Shown here one piece after another: positions 19,826 through 28,907 of a stretch of 64,000 nt of DNA. The translations under genes and the position numbers were made by a program. The notes beneath the pieces are model-generated. The model made no database searches, had not been told where the DNA came from, and saw only the letters and a program-made list of their open reading frames with translations. Numbering within the stretch: the stretch's first letter is position 1; each line of letters starts with the position of its first letter. The stretch comes from Candidatus Zipacnadia bacterium (GTDB lineage Bacteria > Armatimonadota > Zipacnadia > Zipacnadales > UBA5352), in contig JALGSU010000002.1 in the NCBI GenBank assembly GCA_029821735.1, positions 395,674 through 459,673 on the forward strand. The letters are read 5' to 3'.

Positions 19826-21269
19826 CAGCGCGCCTCGCCATCTCTTTGTCGTCATGGGCGGCACCGGCGACCTGATGAGCCGCAAGCTCCTCCCCGCCAT
19901 CTGGCACCTTGTCCAAGGCGGCGCCCTCGCCGAGCCCGCCGTCGTCCTCGCTACCGGCCGACGAGACTCTTGGACCGATGACAGCTATCGCGCCTGGGGC
20001 CACCAAGCCCTCGAAGAAGCCGGTTTGATCCAGAGCGACGGTCCCGACTGGTGCGACCGATGCATGTATTACCACGCCCTCGGCGATGGCACGGAAGCCG
20101 ACTACCAGGCTCTCGCCAGCCGCATCGAGCAGATCGAGCGCGAACACGGTCTCCCGGGCAACCGGGTCTTCTACATGGCCCTGCCCTCCAACGCCTTCGT
20201 CCCCACCGTTCAGTCTCTGGGCAAGGTCGGCCTGAACTCCGGGCCGGGCTGGACCCGCATCGTCGCCGAGAAGCCCTTCGGCCATGACCACGAATCCGCC
20301 ATCGAACTCAACCGCCGAATACACGAGCACTTCGACGAGTCCCAGACCTACCGCATCGACCACTATCTCGGCAAAGAGACCGTCCAGAACCTGCTGACCT
20401 TCCGCTTCGCCAACACCATCTTCGAGTCCGTCTGGAACCGGCAACACGTGGGCAGCGTCGAGATCATCGTCGCCGAAAGCGTCGGCGTCGAGGGTCGCGG
20501 CGAATTCTACGATCAGACCGGCGCCTTCCGCGACATGGTCCAGAACCACCTCAGCCAACTCCTCACGCTCACGGCCATGGAGATCCCCTCGTCCTTCGAG
20601 GCCGACGCCATACGCGACGAGAAGGTCAAGGTCCTCCGCTCTGTCGAGCCCGTCAACGTCAAAGACATCGCCCTCGGCCAGTACTCCGAGGGCCTGATCG
20701 ACACCGAGCCCGTGTCCGGCTATCTTCGCGAGCCCGGCGTTGCTCCCAATTCCCGGACCGAGACCTTCGCCGCGATGCAGCTCAACATCTCCAACTGGCG
20801 CTGGCATGGCGTCCCATTCCTCCTGCGCACCGGCAAGCGCATGCCTCAGCGCACCACTCAGATATCCGTCAATTTCCGCTGCCCGGTCCTCTCCATCTTC
20901 CGCCAGCACGAGTCCGCTCAGATGCATGCCAACTCGCTCATCATGACTCTCCAGCCCAACGAAGGCTTCGATTTCCGGTTCGAGGTCAAGGTCCCCGGCG
21001 GCCCTCTGCGCCTCGAAACCCAGAGCCTCAAGTTCAACTACGCCGATGCCTTTGAGCGCTTGCCTGACGCCTACGAAACGCTGCTCCTCGACATCATCAC
21101 CGGCGACCAGACCCTCTTCGTGCGCGCTGATGAAGTTGAGGAAGCCTGGCGGCTCTACACCCCTGTCCTCGCCGAACTCCCCACTCCGCATCCATACGCT
21201 GCCGGCACGGTTGGTCCGTCGCAAGCCAACAGGCTTATGGTTCCGAGGGGGCTTTCATGTCCACTGTGA
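19815..21269 (+). CDS. zwf: Glucose-6-phosphate 1-dehydrogenase
   Basis: 484 residues from ATG 19815; AGGAGGG lies five bases upstream inside the end of gnd, and a GTG six bases earlier is less likely. The N-terminus FVVMGGTGDLMSRKLLPAI is the nucleotide-binding signature, TRIVAEKPFGHD the second motif, and YRIDHYLGKETVQNLLTFRF the active-site motif with the catalytic His. It oxidises glucose 6-phosphate to 6-phosphogluconolactone. Its overlap with gnd and pgl suggests translational coupling. Confidence 0.97.
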   Translation: MQTDSAPRHLFVVMGGTGDLMSRKLLPAIWHLVQGGALAEPAVVLATGRRDSWTDDSYRAWGHQALEEAGLIQSDGPDWCDRCMYYHALGDGTEADYQALASRIEQIEREHGLPGNRVFYMALPSNAFVPTVQSLGKVGLNSGPGWTRIVAEKPFGHDHESAIELNRRIHEHFDESQTYRIDHYLGKETVQNLLTFRFANTIFESVWNRQHVGSVEIIVAESVGVEGRGEFYDQTGAFRDMVQNHLSQLLTLTAMEIPSSFEADAIRDEKVKVLRSVEPVNVKDIALGQYSEGLIDTEPVSGYLREPGVAPNSRTETFAAMQLNISNWRWHGVPFLLRTGKRMPQRTTQISVNFRCPVLSIFRQHESAQMHANSLIMTLQPNEGFDFRFEVKVPGGPLRLETQSLKFNYADAFERLPDAYETLLLDIITGDQTLFVRADEVEEAWRLYTPVLAELPTPHPYAAGTVGPSQANRLMVPRGLSCPL

Positions 21270-22000
21270 GCGGAAGTGAGCTGCGAGTCCATCCAGACCT
21301 GCACTCGGCCAGTGCCGATCTCGCCGACGAGATCGCCCAGATCCTCTGCACCTGCCTGCAGTCCGATCGCTGGTGCACGCTTGCCCTCTCCGGCGGAGAT
21401 ACGCCCCGCCTCCTGCACCAGATGCTCGCCACCGACCACGCCAGCCTTATCGACTGGAACCACCTGCACCTGTTCTGGGGCGACGAGCGCTACGTGCCCC
21501 ATGACTCGCCGCAGAGCAACTTCCGCATGGCCCGTGAGACGCTCATCGACCATGTGCCCATTCCCGCTGACAACGTCCATCCCATGCCCACCGACTTCGA
21601 TGATCCCGAGGACGCCGCTCGCGCGTGCGAGGCCATACTGCGGGCCTTCACCCCCGGCGACGTCCCCCGGCTCGACATCATCCTGCTCGGCATCGGCGCC
21701 GATGGCCACACCGCCTCCCTCTTCCCCGGCTCCACTGCCCTGAGCGAGGCCGAGCGCGCTGTAGTGCCGTCCATCGCGCACGCCGACCCGCCACACCGTC
21801 TCACGCTCACCTACCCAGTCATAAACAGCGCCGCCAACGTCTTCTTTCTCGTTGCCGGCGAAGACAAAGCTCCTGTGGTAGCCGCCGCACTCGCGGGTGC
21901 CAGCCCCGAGACCCTTCCTGCGGCCGGGGTGCGACCCACCAACGGTCGCCTCTGCTGGTGGTTGGACGAGTCCGCCGCATCACTCGTTGACAAGGAGTGA
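21257..22000 (+). CDS. pgl: 6-phosphogluconolactonase
   Basis: 247 residues of the DevB/SOL type. CTLALSGGDTPRLLHQML is the phosphate-binding loop region, LFWGDERYVPHDSPQSNFRMA the family signature, and LDIILLGIGADGHTASLFPG the conserved active-site strand. It hydrolyses 6-phosphogluconolactone between the Zwf and Gnd steps. The ATG overlaps the end of zwf by 13 bases. Confidence 0.95.
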   Translation: MSTVSGSELRVHPDLHSASADLADEIAQILCTCLQSDRWCTLALSGGDTPRLLHQMLATDHASLIDWNHLHLFWGDERYVPHDSPQSNFRMARETLIDHVPIPADNVHPMPTDFDDPEDAARACEAILRAFTPGDVPRLDIILLGIGADGHTASLFPGSTALSEAERAVVPSIAHADPPHRLTLTYPVINSAANVFFLVAGEDKAPVVAAALAGASPETLPAAGVRPTNGRLCWWLDESAASLVDKE

Positions 22001-22006
22001 CCGCCC

Positions 22007-22507
22007 ATGACCACGAACGCCGCTACAAATGCCCGGACACCTATCGGGGTCCTCGTGGGATTCATCCTCGTCTCACTCGGTGCGGGAGCCTTCGGTATGC
22101 TGTTTATCGGCGCCGATACCTGGACGTGGTATGCCAGCATCAACCAGCCCTCGATCGCGCCGCCCAACTGGCTCTTCGGACCGGTCTGGACTGCGCTCTA
22201 TATCATGATGGGCATTGCGGCTGCCATGGTCTGGAGTCGCCGGGCTGCCTTCGAGGGCGCGGCGCAGGCGATGGCACTCTTCGTCCTGCAACTGATACTC
22301 AACGCGATCTGGACACCGGTCTTCTTTGGCCTCCAGGATCCCACAAGTGCCCTCGCGGTCATCATTATTCTGTGGTGTGCGATCGTCGCGACACTCATCT
22401 CGTTCTGGCGCATTGATTCTCGCGCCGGCGCCTTGCTCATACCCTACCTTGCCTGGGTCAGCTTCGCCACCGTCCTCAACTACCAGTTCGCCCAACTCAA
22501 TCCGTAG
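22007..22507 (+). CDS. tspO: TspO/MBR family protein
   Basis: 166 residues with five predicted membrane helices (GVLVGFILVSLGAGAFG; FGPVWTALYIMMGIAAAMVW; AMALFVLQLILNAIWTPVFF; ALAVIIILWCAIVATLISFW; LLIPYLAWVSFATVLNYQFA). The Trp/Pro-rich signatures (NQPSIAPPNWLFGPVWTALY, LNAIWTPVFFG and WVSFATVLNY) are those of the tryptophan-rich sensory protein / translocator family, which binds porphyrins and sterol-like ligands in the membrane. It starts six bases after pgl with GGAG in the gap, so it is the last gene of the pentose-phosphate operon. Confidence 0.93.
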   Translation: MTTNAATNARTPIGVLVGFILVSLGAGAFGMLFIGADTWTWYASINQPSIAPPNWLFGPVWTALYIMMGIAAAMVWSRRAAFEGAAQAMALFVLQLILNAIWTPVFFGLQDPTSALAVIIILWCAIVATLISFWRIDSRAGALLIPYLAWVSFATVLNYQFAQLNP

Positions 22508-22536
22508 CGAGGGCCCGGTCAACAAGCTCCTCACTA

Positions 22537-22568
22537 GCTGAAGGTGGGCCTCAGGGCCCATCTTCAGC
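22537..22568 (+). terminator. Terminator of the pentose-phosphate/tspO operon
   Basis: A 14-bp stem (22537-22550 with 22555-22568, one G-T pair) and a 4-base loop lie 29 bases after the tspO stop. There is no long T-run. Confidence 0.6.
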
Positions 22569-22609
22569 AACGTCCGCCCACATCAACGCAAACCTGCTGG
22601 ACCGGAAAT

Positions 22610-22637
22610 TTGACATCCGGGCGCACGTTGGTAAGAT
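22610..22637 (+). promoter_or_regulatory. Sigma-70-type promoter for the heparinase-like gene
   Basis: TTGACA at 22610-22615 and TAAGAT at 22632-22637 are separated by 16 bases. They lie 40 bases before the ATG at 22678 and after the preceding operon's terminator. Confidence 0.65.
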
Positions 22638-22677
22638 ACCAGTCTGCACCTAACACACCCCCGGGAGATTCCTGAAT

Positions 22678-25359
22678 ATGGCCCTGTCAGTCGATAACCT
22701 TGTACCGATCTACACCGACCTTGGCGTGCGGCTGCGCAAGAACATCGGCGAATACCCCAGTTGGCCCCTGCGCGAGAACACTATCGTCGATCTCGATCCC
22801 GCCGAGCGTCGCCTGCTCGAGCGCAAGGGCGAGGCGGCCCTCAACGCCCGCCTGACCAAGCGTGGCATGTTCGCCTTCCCCGCGCTCGACATTCACACTC
22901 TCAAGGACATGCACCTGCGCACCTGCCTCGGCCACCCCGAGACCCCGCGCGCCTGTATATATGTGCCCGACGTGCCGCACTTGCGCGACGCTGCCGACGC
23001 GATCAGTCAGGCAATCGCCGACCGCGGCTGTCAGCCCCCCGAGCAGCTGCCCGCAGACAGTTTCGAGCCGCCGCACCTCACCGCTCTGCACGCCATCATC
23101 CTCGGCGCCGCTCACGAGAGCCACGCTGCCGCGACCATGGCCGATCGTTACTGGCTCGACGCCGACTCGCGCTTCCCCGGCGAGGGTGGCTGGCTGCTGC
23201 GCTCGGTGCACGCCCCCATGGGCATGCCCCACAACATCATCCACCTGTGCGCCGACGAATCCACCATCGACCAGGCTCTTGCTGATCTCATCGCCGCCCT
23301 GCAGCCGGGCGAGGATGGTGACACGGGCGTTGGCTATCTGATGCAGATGCACCCCGGACCGGCGGCCCTGCAGGCCCTCGGCAGCTTCGAGGACTGGTGC
23401 CAGACCTTCGCCACCATGGCTCGCCCCGGCGTCTCCGAGACGCCTCCCGATCCCGCCGACAACGGGGCATTCGCCGACTGGCTCGCGACGGGCTTTGACT
23501 CCGGCGGCCCCGAGGGTGATCGCTACAACCGTGGCCCCATGGGCGTCATCACCCGCGCCGCTCGCCTCTACCTGCTCAGCGGCGACATCCGCTACCTGAT
23601 GCTCTTCAAGCGCGTCATCTGGCGTCTCATCCAGTACCACTGCAACTTCCCCGGCGGTGCCAGCTACCTCGCCGACTACGATTTCGAGGTCTGGTCGCTC
23701 GCCCTCTACTGGGACCTGCTCGAGGAGGAGCCCATCTTCACCGACGACGAGCGTCTGGTCATCGCCAACTTCCTGCTCGCCTCCATGCGCATGCTCGACG
23801 GCTACTGCGCCGAGCACTGGCCCACAGAGCCCGGCAAGCTCCGCCACAATCACGAGACCTTCCCTGCGCTCTCCAGGCACTTTGGCGGGCGCTACTTCGC
23901 CGACCACTACGACCTGCCCGAAGCTCTCGAGTGGCTGCGCATTGCACGCGCCACCTTCTCCGGCCCCATCGAGACCTCAGCCAAGCACCTGGAGGACGCG
24001 AACTCTTACCAGTGGCTGGTGCCCGTGCACAAGCTCGTCTACGACTCCGCCTGCGGCAAGAACCACTACGTCGACAACGGCGTGCTCAGGCGCATCGCGC
24101 GCAACGTGGTCGCCACCACCGACAGCATGGGGTGGCCCAGCGACTTTGGCGACGCCGGCAGCCCCATCGCCGGCGGCACCCTTCCCGCCGTCCTCCTCGA
24201 ATACGCTGCCGCCCACCTCCATGACCCGTCACTGCAGTGGCACGCCGATCGCATCACCCGCGCCATCCCCGGCAACCGTGGCGTGGCACTCACCGGCCCC
24301 ATCGGCGAGCACTTCGGCTCCCTGCGAGAGCGCCCCCAGGCCCCGCCCGCACCACCGCCGGTCGACGTCGTCGCGCTCGACGATCACATCCGCCACGGTG
24401 CCGCGCCTCAGATGCCGAAGGGCTACGTCTTCGACAAGCTCGCCATGCGCGACGGCTGGGACCCCGCAGGCCAGTATCTCCTGCTGGACGGATACTCGCT
24501 TGGCAGCCATTTCCACTATGACCAGAACGCCGTCATCCGCTTCGCTCAAGGCGAGCGCCTGTGGCTCGTCGACAACGGTTACGGCAAGCGCAGCGGCGAG
24601 ACCCGCGCCGGTCTGGCCTACAGCGGGCGCGAGCGCGGCCCTCAGGATCACAACACCCTCCTCGTCTATGAGGACGCGGACACGCTGGCCCTGCCCGCAC
24701 CGTTCTCCGCGCTCCTCGCCAACGCAACCGATGGCGCGCTCACACTCGTGCAAAGCGCCCAGGTCGGCCACGGCCCCGTCGACTGGCTGCGCACCATCGT
24801 CTGGCTGCGCGGATCGTTCTTCCTCATCATCGACCAGGCCAACGTCGCTGCTCCCGTTCACGAGCTGCGCTGCCAGTTCAACATGCTCGGCGCCGCCCGC
24901 CTCGACACGGGGCTGCTCACCTGCGACCAGCAGGACGCGCGCATGTTCATGCACTTCGAGGACACCTCAACGCCCCACCTCGGCAGTTACTCCAACGCCA
25001 GTTGGGATGGCGAGTTCGCCGCCGGCAACTACCCATATGCCCAGCCGCCGGTCGCGAAGTTTGAGCGCTCCTGCCGACCGGCTGTCGGCGAGACCGCTCT
25101 CTTCGCCACGCTCTTTTACGCTGGCGATCTCGACCAGCCCCGCTGTGCGCTCTCAGTCGCCCCCGGCACGGTCACCGTCACCGGCTCACTTCCCGGCGAC
25201 GCCGCTCGCCTGGCTGGCCATGGCACCAGCGTCTCGCTCACAGCCGATGCCCTGACCATTGAGTTCGACTCGCCCTGGCTGGTGCCCGCTGACATTCCGC
25301 TCCTGCGCGAGACCGAGGACGGCCGCCACTACGACCCACTCGAAGAATGGCAACGCTGA
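22678..25359 (+). CDS. Heparinase II/III family polysaccharide lyase-like protein
   Basis: 893 residues. A GGGAGA ribosome site precedes the ATG. The middle is an alpha-rich toroid (YNRGPMGVITRAARLYLLSG, FEVWSLALYWDLLEEEPIF, NHETFPALSRHFGGRYFADHY). The C-terminal beta-sandwich has the heparinase II/III pattern GYSLGSHFHYDQNAVIRFAQ, LWLVDNGYG and RGPQDHNTLLVYED. There is no obvious signal peptide at this start, which is unusual for a lyase acting on extracellular polymer, although non-classical members exist. The function is inferred as uronate-polymer or glycosaminoglycan-like degradation. A glycosidase-like gene follows 31 bases downstream, probably in the same transcript. Confidence 0.8.
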   Translation: MALSVDNLVPIYTDLGVRLRKNIGEYPSWPLRENTIVDLDPAERRLLERKGEAALNARLTKRGMFAFPALDIHTLKDMHLRTCLGHPETPRACIYVPDVPHLRDAADAISQAIADRGCQPPEQLPADSFEPPHLTALHAIILGAAHESHAAATMADRYWLDADSRFPGEGGWLLRSVHAPMGMPHNIIHLCADESTIDQALADLIAALQPGEDGDTGVGYLMQMHPGPAALQALGSFEDWCQTFATMARPGVSETPPDPADNGAFADWLATGFDSGGPEGDRYNRGPMGVITRAARLYLLSGDIRYLMLFKRVIWRLIQYHCNFPGGASYLADYDFEVWSLALYWDLLEEEPIFTDDERLVIANFLLASMRMLDGYCAEHWPTEPGKLRHNHETFPALSRHFGGRYFADHYDLPEALEWLRIARATFSGPIETSAKHLEDANSYQWLVPVHKLVYDSACGKNHYVDNGVLRRIARNVVATTDSMGWPSDFGDAGSPIAGGTLPAVLLEYAAAHLHDPSLQWHADRITRAIPGNRGVALTGPIGEHFGSLRERPQAPPAPPPVDVVALDDHIRHGAAPQMPKGYVFDKLAMRDGWDPAGQYLLLDGYSLGSHFHYDQNAVIRFAQGERLWLVDNGYGKRSGETRAGLAYSGRERGPQDHNTLLVYEDADTLALPAPFSALLANATDGALTLVQSAQVGHGPVDWLRTIVWLRGSFFLIIDQANVAAPVHELRCQFNMLGAARLDTGLLTCDQQDARMFMHFEDTSTPHLGSYSNASWDGEFAAGNYPYAQPPVAKFERSCRPAVGETALFATLFYAGDLDQPRCALSVAPGTVTVTGSLPGDAARLAGHGTSVSLTADALTIEFDSPWLVPADIPLLRETEDGRHYDPLEEWQR

Positions 25360-25390
25360 CATCGCCAATCTGCCGCGAAGGAGTCCCGCC

Positions 25391-26278
25391 ATGGCCATCA
25401 GACTGCTCTCAGCCGCCATCATTGCGTCCCTCGCCCTGCCACTCGCAGCGGAGCCGCTCACTGCCCCCGGCAGCGGAGTTACGCTTTCGCTTGACGGCGG
25501 ATCAGCCGCAGTCCGTGGCCTGACCGCCGGAGCCATGACCGCCTCCGGCATCGGCGGCATCGAACTGGCCGACCACACGCTCGCCCCCACCGCGGATGTC
25601 GCCAACCTGCCCGAGGCGCTGCGCGAGCTCTACCTCCCCGAGGGCGCTCTCGACGATCTCCACGTGGCCTTCGAAGCCGCGGACGGGGTGGTCCGCAAGG
25701 TCGCCATTGGCTGGCTGGGCGCCGACCGCTACCTGTGGCGCATCGACCTCGCACAGGCCATGGCCGAGAGTGACGTGCTCAGCTTCTACATCAACACCGA
25801 TGATGACCCGGCCACCGGGCGCCATGAGATCGGGGGACCCGATCTCATGCTGCAAATCGGCCCCGATCGCCGACGCCAGTATGCCTACATGCCCGACGGC
25901 AGCGGTCCACGTCCTCGCCCGATGTATGCTGCCATCGATGGCACGACCATCTGGATCGCCTATGACCACGCGCTCAAGCCCGCCGGCGACGGCGTCGTCT
26001 GCCGCTTCTGGGTAGCCGCGCCTGGCGGTGGCATACCCGAGCAGCGCGTCGAGCTTCCTCTCGGCCGCGCGCTCCCGATCGCGCTCTCGGCTCCCGAGCC
26101 CCTCCAGACTCTCGCCGCCGAACTCGCCTGGCAGCGCGTCGACGATGGCGAAGATCTCCTCCTGACCGAGCACGTCATCCCCCGGGACGGCTACCTCTCC
26201 TGGAGGCGACGCCGATCGCTGGGTGGACCTGCAGTTCGCCCTCCCCATCGACTTCGCCGGAGACTGGAAGCTCTTTGA
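25391..26278 (+). CDS. N-terminal part of a split secreted glycosidase-like protein
   Basis: ATG 25391 follows GGAG and encodes a signal peptide (MAIRLLSAAIIASLALP, LAAEP). Residues ~70-230 form a DOMON/CBM9-like sandwich (DVLSFYINTDDDPATGRHE, LMLQIGPDRRRQYAYMP, TTIWIAYDHALKPAG). Family-like sequence ends at VIPRDGYLSW near 26,200; after that the frame gives a basic, low-quality tail to 26278. The natural continuation (GDADRWVDLQFA) is in another frame, so this and the next entry are one broken gene. Confidence 0.7.
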   Translation: MAIRLLSAAIIASLALPLAAEPLTAPGSGVTLSLDGGSAAVRGLTAGAMTASGIGGIELADHTLAPTADVANLPEALRELYLPEGALDDLHVAFEAADGVVRKVAIGWLGADRYLWRIDLAQAMAESDVLSFYINTDDDPATGRHEIGGPDLMLQIGPDRRRQYAYMPDGSGPRPRPMYAAIDGTTIWIAYDHALKPAGDGVVCRFWVAAPGGGIPEQRVELPLGRALPIALSAPEPLQTLAAELAWQRVDDGEDLLLTEHVIPRDGYLSWRRRRSLGGPAVRPPHRLRRRLEAL

Positions 26279-28703
26279 CGCCTTCAACTTCACCCCGCAC
26301 GAATCGCCCGTCGCAGACACCATCTACAGCGGCATTTCCGCCATGCTGCCCCTCACCTGCGCGTGGGACGGCAACACCGGTATCGCCATCGCGCTCGATC
26401 CCTGGAACCGCTTCGGCGAACTCCACGCCGGTGCGCGCATCGGCGACGCCCAGCACCTGCTCCTCGGCAGTCGCATCGCCATCAGTCCCGGCGAAACCGA
26501 CGAACTGGACTTCGTCATCTTCACCTTCGACGGCGACCTCGGCTGGCGCGGAGCTTTCAGCCGTTTCTGGCAGCTCTTCCCTGACGCCTACGATCGCTCG
26601 CCTGACATCGACCCACGCTTCCACATGGCTTCCGCCGGTGGCGCCTACTGGTCATTCACCGACCCCGAGAAAGAAGAGTTCGCTCCTGACCTTATCCGCC
26701 GCATGCACACAGGCTGGGCCTGGGGATACGCGCCCGCTCCCCGGCCGGGCGAGTGGGCTGTCAGCGAGAAGTCCGTCGGCGAGTGGACGCGCAGCCGTGG
26801 CACCGTGAAGAAATCACTCAGCGCCGAGTCGCTCCCGGCCATGGTCGAGAGCGTCCGCGAGCGCGCTGACGGCGACAAGGCCGACACCGCCGTCGCCTAT
26901 TACATGCACGTCAAGTATGTCGAACAGGGCCTCGTCAACCAGTACTTCCCGGACGCGCACACCAACGACGAGCCCACCGAATACTACGGTTACTATCAGT
27001 TCGTCCCCTGCTTCCAAGTCTACCCCTGGGCGAACAGCTACGGCGACTACATGACCGAGGCGCTGCCCTCCATCGCCGATCGCTTTGCACCCGCGGGCAT
27101 GGCTTTTGACTCGGTCTTTGGCTTCATCCCCGAGTTCGGCAAGGCCGCGCTCGCCACTCCTGCCACCACCTTCGAGAACGGTCGCTACTTCGTGTGCGAG
27201 GGCATTGGCTGGTCGATGCTCCAGGACATCATCCGCGAGCAGAACACCCGCGGATATCGCACCGCCATGGTCACCAACCTCAAGCTCCCCACCACTTCCT
27301 CCAACGCGGTGCGCACCGACTCCGCCCTCATCGAGCACGGCCCCACCGAGAACGGTATATACCTCGAGCGGTTCCTCCGCCTGCGCATGCTCTCGGGACG
27401 CATCGCCTTCGCATGGTGGCACAGCATGGAACCCAAAAACTATAAGAGTTGGTACAACTGGGATGACCTCACCGCGCCCCAGAAGCTCGACATGCTCCGC
27501 CGCATTCGCGACGACTTGCTCCTCCACAGCATGTACTACGGGGCCATGCCCAACGGTCGCTACATGTCCGGCATGCCCAAGCTCATCAAGGCCGTCCCGA
27601 TGATGGATGACATGATGGACCTTGGCTGGGAGCCCGTCCTCGCCGCCGAGCCTGCCGCTGGCGTGCTGCGCGTCACCCGATACGGCTCCGATCTCGGCAT
27701 GTGCTTCGGCCTTGGCAATCAGACTTACGAGCCCATCACCGATGACCTCGTCATAGACCTGCCGCGCCTGGCCGATGACGCTTTGGCGTATATGGAATAC
27801 GCGGGCGCACCGACCGCCACCACCTTCGCCGGCTCAGTGGCCCGAGCCACGGTCACCGTCGCCCCGCGCAACATCGCCGCCACGCGCGCCGTGCTGGCGT
27901 TGCCTCCCGGCACTGCCTCCGCCGTCCGCGCCGAGGGCCACCTGCCCGCATACGCCGATGGTCGGCTGACGCTCACGGTGACCTGCCCGGCTGCGACCGA
28001 TGCCGACCTCCGCGCCTGGACGCCGCCGGGCGTCCGCAACATAGCCGTGACTCTCGCCGGTGCCCCGATTGCCTGCAACGCCGCCGATGGCGCGATCAGC
28101 TTCCGCGCATCTCTGCAGGCTGGCGAGAACGCCCTGCAGGTGGCGTGGAGCCCGGCCATTGAGGCCCGCGACACCGCTGCCCTGCTCGACTATGCCTTCG
28201 TCACCGACGAGCGGCCCAACTGCAACATCGTTGCTTCGCAGTCCGTACGCACTTCGGCGATCCGCGTGCAGCACTTCTTCCGCGAGTACTATCGCTGGGC
28301 GGTCGCGGATGGCCAGAACATCAAGCTCCCGATGCTCACGCCCGACCAGAACACTGGCGGCCGCCGCGTCTTCGTCGGTCTGGCCTCCGAGCTTCCTGCC
28401 GGGCTCGACGTGCAGCTCGGTGACGCCCCCGCTGCCTTTGGCGTGAGCGGCGACACGGTCTACGCGGTCGCCGCTAACGCCGATAATCTCGACGCGACGG
28501 TACGCGGTCTGCTGGCGACGCTGGACGAGAAGTATGTCTACTGGGGGGCCACGTCGGTGGCTCGCTACTTCTTCCGAGGCACGCCGGAGGACGAGTTGCC
28601 GGTGCTGGTCGAGGCGGGCATGGCGCTCACTGGCCTGACCGGTGAGGACACCGGCTCCCTGCCGGACATCGACCACCTGCCGAAGCTCCCCTACTACCCC
28701 TGA
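26223..28703 (+). CDS. C-terminal part of the split glycosidase-like protein (TIM-barrel enzyme)
   Basis: About 826 residues in a frame shifted relative to the preceding piece; the GTG at 26223 is only the first start codon in this frame and has no ribosome site. Residues ~130-480 look like a glycoside-hydrolase-type barrel (FQVYPWANSYGDYMTEALP, GMAFDSVFGFIPEFG, YRTAMVTNLKLPTTS, RIAFAWWHSMEPKNYKSWY). Then come a beta domain and a C-terminal alpha/beta domain (RRVFVGLASELPAGLD, ANADNLDATVRGLLATLDEK) like the accessory domain before alpha-glucuronidase-type barrels. Probably exported when intact. The exact GH family is not recognised. Confidence 0.7.
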   Translation: MDLQFALPIDFAGDWKLFDAFNFTPHESPVADTIYSGISAMLPLTCAWDGNTGIAIALDPWNRFGELHAGARIGDAQHLLLGSRIAISPGETDELDFVIFTFDGDLGWRGAFSRFWQLFPDAYDRSPDIDPRFHMASAGGAYWSFTDPEKEEFAPDLIRRMHTGWAWGYAPAPRPGEWAVSEKSVGEWTRSRGTVKKSLSAESLPAMVESVRERADGDKADTAVAYYMHVKYVEQGLVNQYFPDAHTNDEPTEYYGYYQFVPCFQVYPWANSYGDYMTEALPSIADRFAPAGMAFDSVFGFIPEFGKAALATPATTFENGRYFVCEGIGWSMLQDIIREQNTRGYRTAMVTNLKLPTTSSNAVRTDSALIEHGPTENGIYLERFLRLRMLSGRIAFAWWHSMEPKNYKSWYNWDDLTAPQKLDMLRRIRDDLLLHSMYYGAMPNGRYMSGMPKLIKAVPMMDDMMDLGWEPVLAAEPAAGVLRVTRYGSDLGMCFGLGNQTYEPITDDLVIDLPRLADDALAYMEYAGAPTATTFAGSVARATVTVAPRNIAATRAVLALPPGTASAVRAEGHLPAYADGRLTLTVTCPAATDADLRAWTPPGVRNIAVTLAGAPIACNAADGAISFRASLQAGENALQVAWSPAIEARDTAALLDYAFVTDERPNCNIVASQSVRTSAIRVQHFFREYYRWAVADGQNIKLPMLTPDQNTGGRRVFVGLASELPAGLDVQLGDAPAAFGVSGDTVYAVAANADNLDATVRGLLATLDEKYVYWGATSVARYFFRGTPEDELPVLVEAGMALTGLTGEDTGSLPDIDHLPKLPYYP

Positions 28704-28729
28704 TCGCCTGAGGGGCTCACACAACTGGT

Positions 28730-28763
28730 GCGGCCGGTCCCACCTGTTGGTGAGACCGGCCGC
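28730..28763. terminator. Hairpin between convergent glycosidase and flagellar operons
   Basis: Arms 28730-28744 and 28749-28763 pair over 14 of 15 positions with a TGTT loop. It lies 27 bases after the glycosidase stop and downstream of flgL on the other strand. Confidence 0.6.
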
Positions 28764-28789
28764 TTGCTTCGCGCTGTTGCCGCCTGTCT

Positions 28790-28905
28790 TCGCCAGGACA
28801 CTGGACCCCAGCCGGTACTGCCGTCGTCACCGCTTACGTTTTCGCCTTTGCCGCCGTTAGCCGTTCCCCTTTGCCCATTGCCCTTTGCCGATTGCCGCCG
28901 TCCCT
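28790..28905. repeat. Low-complexity pyrimidine-rich intergenic stretch downstream of flgL
   Basis: The plus strand is built from degenerate words such as TTGCCCATTGCC, GCCGCCGTT and CGTCGTCACC with no coding signal. The same words form the tandem repeat between flgH and flgI, so it looks like a diverged copy of that element. The minus (transcribed) strand is G-rich. Confidence 0.55.
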
Positions 28906-28907
28906 CT

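Noticed and set aside
19764..21224. A 486-codon minus-strand frame opposite zwf
   Set aside because: Antisense shadow of zwf with Glu/Gly/Val-rich composition and no motif.
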